Assembly (NCBI RefSeq): GCF_002532535.1
Contig: NZ_NQWI01000026.1
Coordinates: forward strand, 1 to 56,915
Direction: 5' to 3'
Source: Candidatus Viridilinea mediisalina
GTDB lineage: Bacteria > Chloroflexota > Chloroflexia > Chloroflexales > Chloroflexaceae
DNA length: 56,915 nt
Positions within the stretch are counted from its first letter, which is position 1; the number at the start of each line of letters is the position of its first letter. This document shows, piece by piece, positions 42,173 through 50,505 of this stretch. Under the pieces are notes generated by a model. The model saw nothing but the letters and a program-made list of their open reading frames with translations. It had not been told where the DNA came from and ran no database searches. The translations under genes were made by a program, and so were the position numbers.

Positions 42173-42796
42173 TCAATTTTTTGTTAAAACCCAATCTTGA
42201 TACATTTTGTGTAGATTATGCCATGCTAAAAATTTGAAAATGCGCAAAGACTGATCATTAGTATTCCAGTAGTCAGGTTTCTTCTTAGGCTTAAAACCTA
42301 AGGAAAAATGCAAGCGAATCGAATCTTGGTGACGCAAGGTTGTTTCGCTTTCGGCTATAGCTATATTTCGACACTTAAGTAAGTTAAATCTTAGAATTGC
42401 CAAGTATCGACCTATTCCTTTGCCTTGCCAAGAATGTTTAATTCCGATATAATGACCGACTCCAATGTCCTGATTTCTGCGAAATACGCCGATTGACGTA
42501 ATACCTATAGGTTTACTATGTGCAAGAAGAAAGAACGTGTTGGTAACGAGGACGTGGGGATGTTGAAGTACATCTTTTTTGAATTGCTCCGCATCCCATT
42601 GGCGACGAAAGGCATCATTATAGATGGTTAACCAAGTGTTTATATCAGATGGACTGCACATATCCATCTCTTGAATAGTAAACTTATGGCCTTCAGGTAG
42701 AGTAGGGATATCTGATAATGAACCCTGCGTATATACCAATACTTTATTTAAGGGATTCAACCGCTTAAATCGCTGGGCTGTCAAGTGCATATACAC
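42173..42796 (-). CDS. GNAT-family N-acetyltransferase
   Basis: A 207-residue protein. The acetyl-CoA-binding core is VGHYIGIKHSWQGKGIGRYL at about 125-145 (Q/R-x-x-G-x-G/A), followed by NIAIAESETTLRHQDSIRLH and FSLGFKP, the beta-5/alpha-4 region. The preceding part (FTIQEMDMCSPSDINTWLTI) resembles the first strand of GNATs. It overlaps the end of the upstream DegT aminotransferase gene, so a role in N-acetylating the amino sugar made by that enzyme is the simplest inference. A later start at 42790 (MHLTAQ) is possible. AT-rich. Confidence 0.75.
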   Translation of the reverse strand: MYMHLTAQRFKRLNPLNKVLVYTQGSLSDIPTLPEGHKFTIQEMDMCSPSDINTWLTIYNDAFRRQWDAEQFKKDVLQHPHVLVTNTFFLLAHSKPIGITSIGVFRRNQDIGVGHYIGIKHSWQGKGIGRYLAILRFNLLKCRNIAIAESETTLRHQDSIRLHFSLGFKPKKKPDYWNTNDQSLRIFKFLAWHNLHKMYQDWVLTKN

Positions 42797-43947
42797 CTCA
42801 ATATAGAATGCACAGCTTCACGCACATACTCTACATCCTCATCGCTCAGTTTCGGCGAAAGTGGCATGCTCACCGTCTGCCGTCCGATGCGCATGGCATG
42901 TGGGTAGTCATCAGGTCGCCAGCCGAAGGTCTGCTGGTAGTAGGGGTGTTCGGGAATACTGAGGTAATGAACACCAACGCCAATCCGCCGTTGGGTCATG
43001 GCGTCAAGAAAGGCGTCACGGCCAATGCCAGTTTGGGCTTCATCAATGAGCAGGGTGTAGAGGTGGTAGCCATGGCGCGTCTCTGGTTCTGGATCGGCTG
43101 GGAGCGTGATCGGAAGATCCCCAAAGGCTTGATTGTAGGTCTGCCAGATGGTCTGACGACGCTGCCAGTAGGCTTCGACGCGGCGCAGTTGGTGTATGCC
43201 AATCGCGGCTTGCAAATCCATCATATTGTACTTGAACCCACACTCGATCACTTGGTAGTGCTTATACCCATCGTCACTAAAGCGTTTCCAGGCATCCTTG
43301 CTCATACCGTGTAACGCTAACATCTTGACTCGCGCCAGATCCTCTTCCTGGCGAGCAAGCACCATCCCGCCTTCGCCAGTAATGATATTCTTAGTGACAT
43401 AGAAACTGAAGCAACCAAAATCACCTATCGTACCGGCCTTCTGGCCCTTGTACTCAGTTTCAATCGCGTGGGCACAGTCTTCAATGATCTTCAATTGGTG
43501 CTGTTTTGCGATGGAGCGGAGTCCATCCATATCACAGGGACGACCAGCAAAGTGAACAGGTAGGATCGCTTGTGTATGCGGTGTAATACGTGCTTCGACC
43601 TGATTCGGATCAATATTCATCGTCACCGGATCAATATCGGCCAGCACTGGGGTAAGTCCAGCGTGAATAATCGCATTGACACTAGCACAGAAGGTGAGTG
43701 GGGTCGTGATAACTTCATCACCGGGCTGAAGACCAGCAGCGAGCATACTCAAGTGGAGCGCTGCCGTGCAGGAATTCACCGCCGCAACATGAGATGCCCC
43801 TTTGTAGGCCGCAAAATCCTGCTCGAAACGAGCAACCTTTGGCCCAGTGCCAAGCCAGCCGCTCTCCATGCTTGCGACAACTTCGCGGATCTCGTCATCT
43901 TCAATGATGGGCGAGCCAAAGATAATAAAGGGACGTGGATTGGTCAT
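42781..43947 (-). CDS. DegT/DnrJ/EryC1/StrS sugar aminotransferase (ArnB/PseC-like)
   Basis: A 388-residue fold-type I PLP enzyme that aminates a keto-sugar nucleotide, usually at C4. Signatures: PIIEDDEIREVVASMESGWLG at the start, AAVNSCTAALHLSMLAAGLQ near 58, VLADIDPVTMNIDPNQVEAR near 105, IEDCAHAIETEYKGQKAGTI near 160 and CFSFYVTKNIITGEGG (about 182-197), whose Lys binds PLP. HGYHLYTLLIDEAQTGIGRD is the C-terminal substrate block. ATG 43947 gives MTNPRPFIIFGSP; an upstream ATG at 43971 has no better support. A likely partner of the FlaA1-type 4,6-dehydratase and of the GNAT enzyme it overlaps: together they could make an N-acetylated 4-amino-6-deoxyhexose. Confidence 0.88.
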   Translation of the reverse strand: MTNPRPFIIFGSPIIEDDEIREVVASMESGWLGTGPKVARFEQDFAAYKGASHVAAVNSCTAALHLSMLAAGLQPGDEVITTPLTFCASVNAIIHAGLTPVLADIDPVTMNIDPNQVEARITPHTQAILPVHFAGRPCDMDGLRSIAKQHQLKIIEDCAHAIETEYKGQKAGTIGDFGCFSFYVTKNIITGEGGMVLARQEEDLARVKMLALHGMSKDAWKRFSDDGYKHYQVIECGFKYNMMDLQAAIGIHQLRRVEAYWQRRQTIWQTYNQAFGDLPITLPADPEPETRHGYHLYTLLIDEAQTGIGRDAFLDAMTQRRIGVGVHYLSIPEHPYYQQTFGWRPDDYPHAMRIGRQTVSMPLSPKLSDEDVEYVREAVHSILRCICT

Positions 43948-44040
43948 ATGGTTTAGATTAATTAAAAACACTCGAATAGTATTGTCATAATTACAATATA
44001 ACTTTGTCTTGCGAATTTGTGTACAAATTCACATTTAATT

Positions 44041-44805
44041 TCATGTGCAATAATAAATCTCTCCACTCGCCCGTGTTAGTCCGAATTGGACTATTTCTGA
44101 ATTTGTAGCAAAATCATGTGAACGGATAACACGAACGTGAAAGCCAGCATCACGTAAGCGATCAATATAATCCGGCCCATAACGCCGTACATGATCTTCT
44201 TGCCCAAAAAGGCGAAGTCGTTCAGTAGGATCAGTGATTGACGCATCTTCGATTGTATGATCAACAGTGATTGGAACGAGCAAAATCGCCCATCCATCAG
44301 GCTTAAGTACCCTCTTTATTTCACGCATTGCTGCTCGGTCATTTGGGATGTGTTCAAAAACATGGCTACATAATACCACATCAAATGAATTGTCAGGGTG
44401 TGGGAGTTGGATAATATCAAATTTGAGGTTTACCTTGTTAGAACTAAGATCTGCTGTAACGTAGGACATACCAAACATATTGCGCAAACGAGACTCCAAA
44501 CATGGCTCTGGCGCAATATGTAATAATTTTTTAGGTGATCCGTTCAGAAGATTAGTTGAACGTTGAATAAAAACCCAAAGCATACGGTGTCTCTCAAGAG
44601 CAGTACAGTGAACACATTTTGCATCAGTACGCATTGGACGACCAGTAGGACGAAAACGACGTGCAGATTTCATACATATGGGACAAAGACGCTCAATGCC
44701 TTGATATAAGGCACGAAAACCATAATCACGAACAGCCTTTAATAAAATCTTAAAATTATCGGGTAAATATGTACGAACAGATTTAAAAAACACATAACGA
44801 TTCAT
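44041..44805 (-). CDS. SAM-dependent methyltransferase with N-terminal zinc-ribbon-like motif
   Basis: A 254-residue class I methyltransferase. CPICMK...CVHC near residues 41-67 is a four-cysteine, zinc-ribbon-like motif (PICMK and KCVHCTALERHRMLW), common in a group of methyltransferases of polysaccharide loci. The SAM site is LLHIAPEPCLESRLRNMFGM, followed by ADLSSNKVNLKFDIIQLPHP and NSFDVVLCSHVFEHIPNDRA (motif IV, Methyltransf_11 type). VLKPDGWAILLVPI is the strand-5 block. AT-rich, and separated from its neighbours by short AT-rich gaps. It probably O-methylates a sugar of this glycan; the target is unknown. Confidence 0.78.
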   Translation of the reverse strand: MNRYVFFKSVRTYLPDNFKILLKAVRDYGFRALYQGIERLCPICMKSARRFRPTGRPMRTDAKCVHCTALERHRMLWVFIQRSTNLLNGSPKKLLHIAPEPCLESRLRNMFGMSYVTADLSSNKVNLKFDIIQLPHPDNSFDVVLCSHVFEHIPNDRAAMREIKRVLKPDGWAILLVPITVDHTIEDASITDPTERLRLFGQEDHVRRYGPDYIDRLRDAGFHVRVIRSHDFATNSEIVQFGLTRASGEIYYCT

Positions 44806-44853
44806 AACCTCATCCGAATCTACATCTACCGCAATTCAATTGCTAAATCGAAT

Positions 44854-45957
44854 TTATCTTATGTGGCAGTATCTTGCCACCACCGCCACCTGCTCCTCCG
44901 CCAACTCTGGGTAGACCGGGATCGCTAGGGTTTCTTGGGCGGCGGCTTCGCTCTCCGGCAGGCTGCCGGGTTGGTAGCCTAATGTGGCAAAGCAGGCTTG
45001 CAGGTGCAATGGCAGCGGGTAGTAGACTTCGCAGCCGATGCCTTGGGCTTTGAGCTGGGCCATGAGTGCATCGCGCGCTGGTGTGCGGACCACGAATTGG
45101 TTGTAGATGTGGCGCACGTTGGGCCGTTCGAGCGGGGGGGCGACCGGCGGGTTGCCAGCGGCGGCGAGTAGCTCGCGGTAGCGGGCGGCGTTGCGCTGAC
45201 GGGCGGTTGTCCAGGTGTCGAGGTATTTGAGTTTGACCCGCAGCACTGCGGCTTGGATGGCGTCCAGGCGGAAGTTGCCGCCGATGAGTTGGTGGTAGTA
45301 TTTGGGTTCGGCACCGTGGCTGCGCAGTAGGCGGAGTTTCTTGGCCAACTCAGGGTCGTTGGTGGTGACCATGCCGCCGTCGCCGAAGCCGCCGAGGTTC
45401 TTGGAGGGGAAGAAGCTGAAGCAGCCCATGTGGCCGATGGAACCGGCTCGTCGCCCCTGCTCTTCCGCCCCAATGGCTTGCGCTGCGTCCTCAATGACGA
45501 TGAGGTTGTGCTGCGCGGCGAGGGCCATGATTGGTTCCATAACGGCCATTTGGCCGTAGAGGTGAACCGGAATGATCGCTCGCGTGCGTGGGCTGATGGC
45601 CGCCGCAATCAGGTGCGGGTCAATGTTGTAGGTTTGGGGTTCGATGTCCACAAAGACTGGCTTGGCCCCCAGGCGCACAATCGCACCCGCCGTGGCAAAG
45701 AAGCTGTAGGGTGTGGTGATCACTTCGTCGCCGGGGCCGATGCCGATGGCCATGAGTGCGGCGAGCAGCGCGTCGCTGCCGGAAGAGACGCCGATGCCGT
45801 ACTGGCACTGCACGTAGGTGGCGACCGCTTGCTCGAACGCCTCAACCTCGGGGCCGAGAATAAAGTGCTGGCTCTCGACCACGCGCAGTAGGGCGGCGTT
45901 GAGCTCTTCACGCAGTGTGGCGTATTGGGCTTTGAGGTCGAGCAGAGGGATGGCCAT
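44854..45957 (-). CDS. DegT/DnrJ/EryC1/StrS aminotransferase (WbpE/WlbC-like)
   Basis: A 367-residue PLP enzyme. [20 protein letters not shown] at the start, [20 protein letters not shown] near 56, [20 protein letters not shown] near 103, [20 protein letters not shown] near 155 and [20 protein letters not shown] with the PLP Lys (about 184). [20 protein letters not shown] is the substrate block. The start shares its A with the last base of the wlbA-like stop codon. That pairing is the WbpB/WbpE arrangement in UDP-2,3-diamino-uronic acid synthesis, where it aminates the C3 keto group. GC-rich again, unlike the genes below it. Confidence 0.87.
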   Translation of the reverse strand: MAIPLLDLKAQYATLREELNAALLRVVESQHFILGPEVEAFEQAVATYVQCQYGIGVSSGSDALLAALMAIGIGPGDEVITTPYSFFATAGAIVRLGAKPVFVDIEPQTYNIDPHLIAAAISPRTRAIIPVHLYGQMAVMEPIMALAAQHNLIVIEDAAQAIGAEEQGRRAGSIGHMGCFSFFPSKNLGGFGDGGMVTTNDPELAKKLRLLRSHGAEPKYYHQLIGGNFRLDAIQAAVLRVKLKYLDTWTTARQRNAARYRELLAAAGNPPVAPPLERPNVRHIYNQFVVRTPARDALMAQLKAQGIGCEVYYPLPLHLQACFATLGYQPGSLPESEAAAQETLAIPVYPELAEEQVAVVARYCHIR

Positions 45958-46919
45958 CAGCGTTTCTCGTTTGTCAGCAAGGGATGGCGCAAGCCGTCAT
46001 CGTTCCCGTTCGGTGCCACGGTTCGTAGGTTGTAGACCAATTCGATTGATGGTCGCGCATCGGCAATGCCAAAGCCGCGCCCGGCCAACACCTCTTCATA
46101 GATGCGCGTGTGCAGATCGCTGAAGCCTTCGGTAAACTCCAACTCTTGGCCATCAATGGTGATTGAGCGGAAGGTGGTGCGTTTGCCCGGCTCGGCAGTG
46201 AAGGGGAGATCGCGGTGATCCAACGAGAGGAACCAGCGCACCCGCGCATGTTCTAGTTCGAGAAAGCCTGTCATACGCTGCGTGTCTGCGTGGTGGACGC
46301 GATACTCACCAGCGGGGCCAAAGAGCCAGAGGAGCAGATCGAAGAAGTGAATACCGATGTTGGTTGCGACGCCCCCCGATTTATCGAGTTGACCCTTCCA
46401 TGAGACATGGTACCAGGGGCCACGGGCGGTAATGTAGGTGAGGACCACATCGTGCTGCTTGCCGCTACTGCGTTCACGCAGTAACGCTTCGCGCAACTGC
46501 ATCAGCGTGGGATGCACGCGCAGTTGCAACACATTATAAATCCGTCTATTGGTCTCGGCCTCTAGTTCTTCTAGTGGTGCAAGATTCCACGGATTGATCA
46601 CCAGAGGTTTTTCGCAGATGGCGTGAGCGCCCACACGTAGCGCTGCACGGCAGTGGGCGTCGTGGAGGTAGTTGGGTGAGCAGATACTGAGATAGTGAAC
46701 GCGCTGCTCTTCCGGCCCCCGGCGCAACTTCTCAAGGTGACGGTCGAAGCGTTCAAACTCGGTAAAGAAGCCTGTCTCAAAACCAAACTGGTCAAGCAGG
46801 CCAACCGAATCCTTGGGATCGGTAGCGGCTACCAAGAGATTACCAGTATCACGGATGGCTTTGAGATGGCGAGGGGCGATGTAGCCACCGACACCAGTGA
46901 GGGCAAAATTACAGGGCAT
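45957..46919 (-). CDS. wlbA: UDP-GlcNAcA 3-dehydrogenase-like Gfo/Idh/MocA oxidoreductase
   Basis: A 320-residue NAD-dependent oxidoreductase. [20 protein letters not shown], then [20 protein letters not shown] and [18 protein letters not shown] are nearly the WlbA/WbpB pattern: the GYIAPRH and [11 protein letters not shown] pieces are diagnostic as I recall them. [20 protein letters not shown] and [13 protein letters not shown] give the catalytic Lys of Gfo/Idh enzymes near 97. Members oxidise C3 of UDP-GlcNAcA before transamination. The uronic acid donor would need a UDP-GlcNAc 6-dehydrogenase (WbpA), which I do not see in the window. It is the first gene of the locus; upstream lies a mobile element with a 9-bp duplication. 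Confidence 0.85.
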   Translation of the reverse strand: MPCNFALTGVGGYIAPRHLKAIRDTGNLLVAATDPKDSVGLLDQFGFETGFFTEFERFDRHLEKLRRGPEEQRVHYLSICSPNYLHDAHCRAALRVGAHAICEKPLVINPWNLAPLEELEAETNRRIYNVLQLRVHPTLMQLREALLRERSSGKQHDVVLTYITARGPWYHVSWKGQLDKSGGVATNIGIHFFDLLLWLFGPAGEYRVHHADTQRMTGFLELEHARVRWFLSLDHRDLPFTAEPGKRTTFRSITIDGQELEFTEGFSDLHTRIYEEVLAGRGFGIADARPSIELVYNLRTVAPNGNDDGLRHPLLTNEKR

Positions 46920-46941
46920 AGCGGGGGTCTATAATTTATAT

Positions 46942-47052
46942 GGGTGTGACCAAAATGTGTAGATGGGGGGTGGGGGGGAACCTGGTTCCCCCGCATTTCC
47001 CCCTGTCTGGCGGGGGTTGCAGGGCACCGCCCTACAGATTCCAGTCACACCC
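46942..47052. mobile_element. 111-bp element with 9-bp target duplication
   Basis: Inverted ends GGGTGTGAC and GTCACACCC. Direct repeats AATTTATAT flank it exactly at 46933-46941 and 47053-47061. The inside is GC-rich, with GGGGGGAACCTGGTTCCCCC and GGGCACCGCCC-type hairpins; no coding capacity. It lies about 22 bp upstream of the wlbA-like start. Confidence 0.9.
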
Positions 47053-47134
47053 AATTTATATGGCCAAAGTGGACGAGTCCATACGTTACGAATATGTTGC
47101 GTAGGGCGCATTATACCATATGGGGCAAGCATTC

Positions 47135-47626
47135 CTACACCCGGCATGTACAGCCACAGCAGAGCGTCAATTCCACTGGCGAGGTGTGGCGCCAGGCACC
47201 GTGCTGCTGGATGTGGAGGACGAGGAGGGTGTGTGGGTCGAAGACGACGATGTCTTTGACGCCTTGGCTGAGGTAGAAGGGGGGGCCGATTTCGAGGTCT
47301 TTGGCCTCGAAGCCGCGACTTACTACTTCGATCACTGCTTCGGGGATGAGGCGTACTGCTTCGTCCTCTTCCGCTGGCTCTTGGCAGAAGATGGCGATGT
47401 CAGGCCGTTTGAGTGAGCCGTCGGGGAAGTGGATGTAGATGTCGGCAAGGTGGACGCAGGTGCATCCGCCCTCTGGAGCTACCGGGCTGATGCTGGCGCG
47501 GATGCGATCAATGGCGCGTTGGTGGCGCACCACTGGTGATGCCTCCCATAAGGGTAGGCCGCGAACGAATTCGAGCCGGATGCCGAGTTGGTCGGCGTCA
47601 AGGAATGTTTTGATCGCTCTGTTCAA
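47135..47626 (-). CDS. Uma2-family (DUF820) restriction-endonuclease-fold protein
   Basis: A 163-residue protein of the PD-(D/E)XK-like Uma2 family, common in Cyanobacteria and Chloroflexota. VHLADIYIHFPDGSLKRPDI (about 60-80) carries the catalytic Asp region (RPDIAIF), and PEAVIEVVSRGFEAKDLEIG (95-115) supplies E-V-V-S..K. YLSQGVKDIVVFDPHTLLVL is the last conserved block. The role is unknown; some members are transposon-linked. It overlaps the HepT remnant upstream by 4 bp. Length is slightly short (180-190 is usual), and the N-terminal ~20 residues may be missing. Confidence 0.82.
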   Translation of the reverse strand: MNRAIKTFLDADQLGIRLEFVRGLPLWEASPVVRHQRAIDRIRASISPVAPEGGCTCVHLADIYIHFPDGSLKRPDIAIFCQEPAEEDEAVRLIPEAVIEVVSRGFEAKDLEIGPPFYLSQGVKDIVVFDPHTLLVLHIQQHGAWRHTSPVELTLCCGCTCRV

Positions 47627-47946
47627 GCTGCTTCCACCTGTTTGAGAAATGTGATAAAGCTTTGTAGATCATGCTGTAACGAGTCATAACAGTTGCGTAG
47701 CCCGAGGGCGAGTTCCTGCAGTCGCGTGGAGCGGAGATTGAAGGTGTAGATGTGGCGCACGACATGGCGAAAGCCACGGTATTCATCTAGGCAGAAGCGT
47801 ACTTCGCGGCTGATGACGGCAGGGCGTTTTTCTTCCACTGGGGCGGACATTTGCATAAGCAGGGTGCGGTGCCAGTCTGCGCCGCTGGGTGCGCTGGTGT
47901 CAATGGTGCGGGCGATCTGCTCGAAGATGCGCGACGAGTGTGTGGC
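47623..47946 (-). pseudogene. HepT-like ribonuclease, N-terminally truncated
   Basis: The open frame from 47946 reads ATHSSRIFEQIARTIDTSAP, then SGADWHRTLLMQMSAPVEEK and RPAVISREVRFCLDEYRGFR. HVVRHIYTFNL completes the HepT C-terminal RNase motif (R-x4-6-H, with YxxFRH). An in-frame stop (TGA, 47947-47949) and a palindrome at 47970 stand where the first ~45 residues should be, and there is no cognate MNT antitoxin. An ATG at 47856 could still give 77 residues. It is probably a broken toxin that once overlapped the Uma2 gene. Confidence 0.75.
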
Positions 47947-47969
47947 TCATGGAATAGATACCTTATTGT

Positions 47970-48012
47970 GGGAGGGGTTCGGGGAGGACTTCGCCCTCCC
48001 CGAACCCCTCCC
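47970..48012. repeat. GGGAGGGGTTCGGGGAGG palindrome
   Basis: GGGAGGGGTTCGGGGAGG pairs perfectly with CCTCCCCGAACCCCTCCC around a short loop. A shorter relative lies inside the 3' end of the first Wzy-like gene (27681-27706). Here it separates two gene remnants. Confidence 0.8.
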
Positions 48013-48015
48013 TTT

Positions 48016-48309
48016 CTACCCCCCCGGTCGGGCCCAGATGCATACGCGCAACTCTTCGCCTACGAGGGTTGGAACGCCGTCGAGGTCGTGTAAGAGGTGC
48101 AGATTGCAGAGCAAGTGGGGCAGATCGATCCCGCTTTCGCTCAGGTGTTCCTCAAGGCTCATGCCAAATTAGCGCTGGTGGTAGTGTTCAAAGGCGGGTA
48201 GGGCCAGTTGATCAATCCCAGCGCCGAAGAGAGGACTCTCATCGTAGTGGAGTTCACTGGCGGCAAGCACGGCGAGGAGTTCGTTGCTGTTGTCGTTAGG
48301 CTGCTGCAT
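48016..48309 (-). pseudogene. Remnant of an AlbA_2/helix-turn-helix ATP-binding-type protein
   Basis: One reading frame with an internal TAA (48169-48171). Before the stop: MQQPNDNSNELLAVLAASEL, then HYDESPLFGAGIDQLALPAF. After it: FGMSLEEHLSESGIDLPHLL, then CNLHLLHDLDGVPTLVGEEL. The FE.YYxxRFGMSLEEHL..SGIDLP.LL.NLHLL...G.PTL.G order matches my recollection of the segment after the Schlafen/AlbA_2 domain of putative DNA-binding ATPases. Both ends are missing and the frame ends at a palindrome, so this is a relic. The assignment is moderate. Confidence 0.5.
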
Positions 48310-48370
48310 GGAGGCATTGTACCACTTAAGGGATGGTTTCAGGGTACATTACCCTATTGCGTAATTGGTG

Positions 48371-49519
48371 TCATTCCCCCTTCACAACCGTCCAAAGATC
48401 GCTAAAGACCGCAGTGGCTTCGGTACGCTCGATCCATTCGAGGCGCGTCAGCAAGGCATCATCGGGCGCAAAGCCTGCTGCGTAGAGCGCCTGCACCTCT
48501 TCCGACATGAGCGGAATCGCGGCTTCGTTGGGGGTGATGTAGCCAACATAGTCGGCGTTCTGGGCGGCAATCTCGGGACGGAGCAGGAAGTTGATGAAGA
48601 CATGGGCGGTGTAGGCGTTGGCCGATTCGCTCAGGATGGCGAGGTTGTCCATCCAGATCGCTCCACCCTCCTGCGGGATGACAAAGTTGATCGCTGGGTT
48701 GCCCGAGAATTCACCCTCAAGCCCGAGGCGTGCCTGCATCGCCGAGCCACTCCAGGAGTGGGCGATCACATATTCGCCCGAGGCCATCTTGCGGTTTACG
48801 TCGGCGCTGTTGTAGGCCGCGAGGAAGGGCTTCTGGGTAATCAGCAACTCTTGGGCCTGTTGCAGTGCTTCCGGCTCAGTGGTGTTGTAGGAGTAGCCAA
48901 GGTATTTCAGCGCCGCCCCTGGCGTTTCACGTTCGTCATCAAGCATGCTGAAGCGCCCACGAATGGCCTCCAGTTGCGCGGGGTCAAAGAGCGCTGCCCA
49001 ACTCTCGACGCCCTCCGGGAAAAATTCGCGGTTGTAGACGATGCCGGTCAGCCCAAACATGTAGGGCACCGAGTAGCGATTGCCCGGATCAAAGTAGGTG
49101 TTGAGATAGTCGGGATCGATGTGACGCAGGTTGTCGAGGCGCTCAAGCTCAAGGGGTTGCAGTAAGCCCTCTTCAATCAGCATCTGCACGGCGTAGTCGG
49201 AAGGTACCACGATATCGTAGCCCGAATTGCCGGTACGTACCTGGGCGATCATGTCTTCGTTGGAGTCGTAGAGGTCGTAGATCACCCGTACCCCATACTC
49301 CGCCTCAAACTGGGCCAGCGTATCCATATCGATGAAATCGCCCCAGTTGTAGAAGTAGAGTTCGGAGGCCAGTTGCGCCCGATCCACTCCATCTTCCAAT
49401 CCCGTGCTGTCTGTAGCTTCGAGTGCGGGCGGCGGTGGCGCCGTGGTCGGTTCACTCCCACAGGCTACGAGCAGGGGCAGCAGTAGCAGCAAACAGAACA
49501 GCGAACGGAATGGAGTCAT
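48371..49519 (-). CDS. potD: Spermidine/putrescine ABC transporter, substrate-binding lipoprotein
   Basis: A 382-residue extracytoplasmic lipoprotein: signal FCLLLLLPLLVACGSEPTTA with lipobox LVAC (Cys ~20). Then ASELYFYNWGDFIDMDTLAQFEAEYG, VIYDLYDSNEDMIAQVRTGN and YDIVVPSDYAVQMLIEEGLL are PotD/PotF signatures; the YNW..Y.. and VPSDY residues contact the amine. VAWMDN-like IWMDNLAILSESANAYTAHV and FINFLLRPEIAAQNADYVGY follow. It is the last of the four pot genes, separated from potC by 125 bp. Specificity (spermidine or putrescine) is not decided. Confidence 0.9.
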   Translation of the reverse strand: MTPFRSLFCLLLLLPLLVACGSEPTTAPPPPALEATDSTGLEDGVDRAQLASELYFYNWGDFIDMDTLAQFEAEYGVRVIYDLYDSNEDMIAQVRTGNSGYDIVVPSDYAVQMLIEEGLLQPLELERLDNLRHIDPDYLNTYFDPGNRYSVPYMFGLTGIVYNREFFPEGVESWAALFDPAQLEAIRGRFSMLDDERETPGAALKYLGYSYNTTEPEALQQAQELLITQKPFLAAYNSADVNRKMASGEYVIAHSWSGSAMQARLGLEGEFSGNPAINFVIPQEGGAIWMDNLAILSESANAYTAHVFINFLLRPEIAAQNADYVGYITPNEAAIPLMSEEVQALYAAGFAPDDALLTRLEWIERTEATAVFSDLWTVVKGE

Positions 49520-49644
49520 GGGTTAAACCTTTCTTTTTGCAGATAGGGAGGCCGTTTCTCCCCTTCTGGACTGTGGACAGAAGACGTGTTCATTGCCGCA
49601 AAAGAAGGCAAATACACTGCGTTGCCTTCGCCCCAGAACCGCTT

Positions 49645-50505
49645 TCAGCGGCGGCGTTGCGCCAACTGTGAAAGCACCACTAGTGTAATCGAAAGCAGCA
49701 ACATGATGGTCGAGATCGCGTTGATTTCGGGCGTAATCGCCCGCCGCACGCGGTTGTACACCTCTACAGGCAGCAACGATGTGCCTGGCCCAGAGAGGAA
49801 GAGGCTGATGATAAAGTCGTCGAGCGAGAGCGTAAAGGCCAAGAGTCCCCCGCCAATGATTCCTGGCAGAATCAGGGGGAAGGTGATGCGCCAGAAGATC
49901 TGCCAACTATTGGCCCCTAGATCAGCCGCTGCCTCTTCGATCCGCCGATCAAAGCCTTTCAGACTGGCGCGCACCACCACCGCCACAAAGCTGATACTAA
50001 AGGCAATATGGCCAATCGTCACGGTCACGAGGCTACGCCGCAACATCTGGCCAGTCAGAGCGTTGATCAGGTCGAAGACCAGGGCTAAGAAGGCGAGCAG
50101 CGCCACCGCCATGACAATCTCAGGCATGACGATGGGCAGATAGAGCAGGCCATCCACTCCACTGCGCCCACGAAAGCGGTAACGTTCCATGGCAAGGGCA
50201 ATCAGCGTACCGAGCAGCGTGGCAACAAAGGTGGATATGAGTCCAACAACGAGCGAATTGACGGCAGCGCCCATCAGGCGCGGGTTATTGAAGAGGCGGA
50301 TGTACCACTCAAGGGTAAACCCGGTCCAACGCACCCCAAATTCATCACGGGTGAAGGAGAAGACAACGAGGACAACAATCGGCAGGTAGAGGAAGGCGTA
50401 GACGAGGAGCGCATAGCCGCTCAAGGCCCGACGCAGCCACCCATGCTGCCGCTGCTGTGAGGTTGCGGGTGGCGCTTGTGCGCCCGCAGGTAGACTCTTG
50501 ATCAT
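49645..50505 (-). CDS. potC: Spermidine/putrescine ABC transporter permease
   Basis: A 286-residue inner-membrane permease with six helices. The EAA loop is EEAAADLGANSWQIFWRITFPLILPGI (about 195-221), the site that docks the ATPase. YALLVYAFLYLPIVVLVVFS at the N-terminus and TLSLDDFIISLFLSGPGTSL are PotC hallmarks (DDF.I..F..G). The Pro/Gln-rich start (MIKSLPAGAQAPPATSQQRQ) is longer than usual. It overlaps the potB stop by 4 bp (ATGA), so the two permeases are co-translated. Confidence 0.9.
   Translation of the reverse strand: MIKSLPAGAQAPPATSQQRQHGWLRRALSGYALLVYAFLYLPIVVLVVFSFTRDEFGVRWTGFTLEWYIRLFNNPRLMGAAVNSLVVGLISTFVATLLGTLIALAMERYRFRGRSGVDGLLYLPIVMPEIVMAVALLAFLALVFDLINALTGQMLRRSLVTVTIGHIAFSISFVAVVVRASLKGFDRRIEEAAADLGANSWQIFWRITFPLILPGIIGGGLLAFTLSLDDFIISLFLSGPGTSLLPVEVYNRVRRAITPEINAISTIMLLLSITLVVLSQLAQRRR

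Noticed and set aside
46942-47052. A riboswitch or attenuator before the wlbA-like gene
   Set aside because: The exact 9-bp direct repeats and inverted ends show that it is an inserted element rather than a leader structure.
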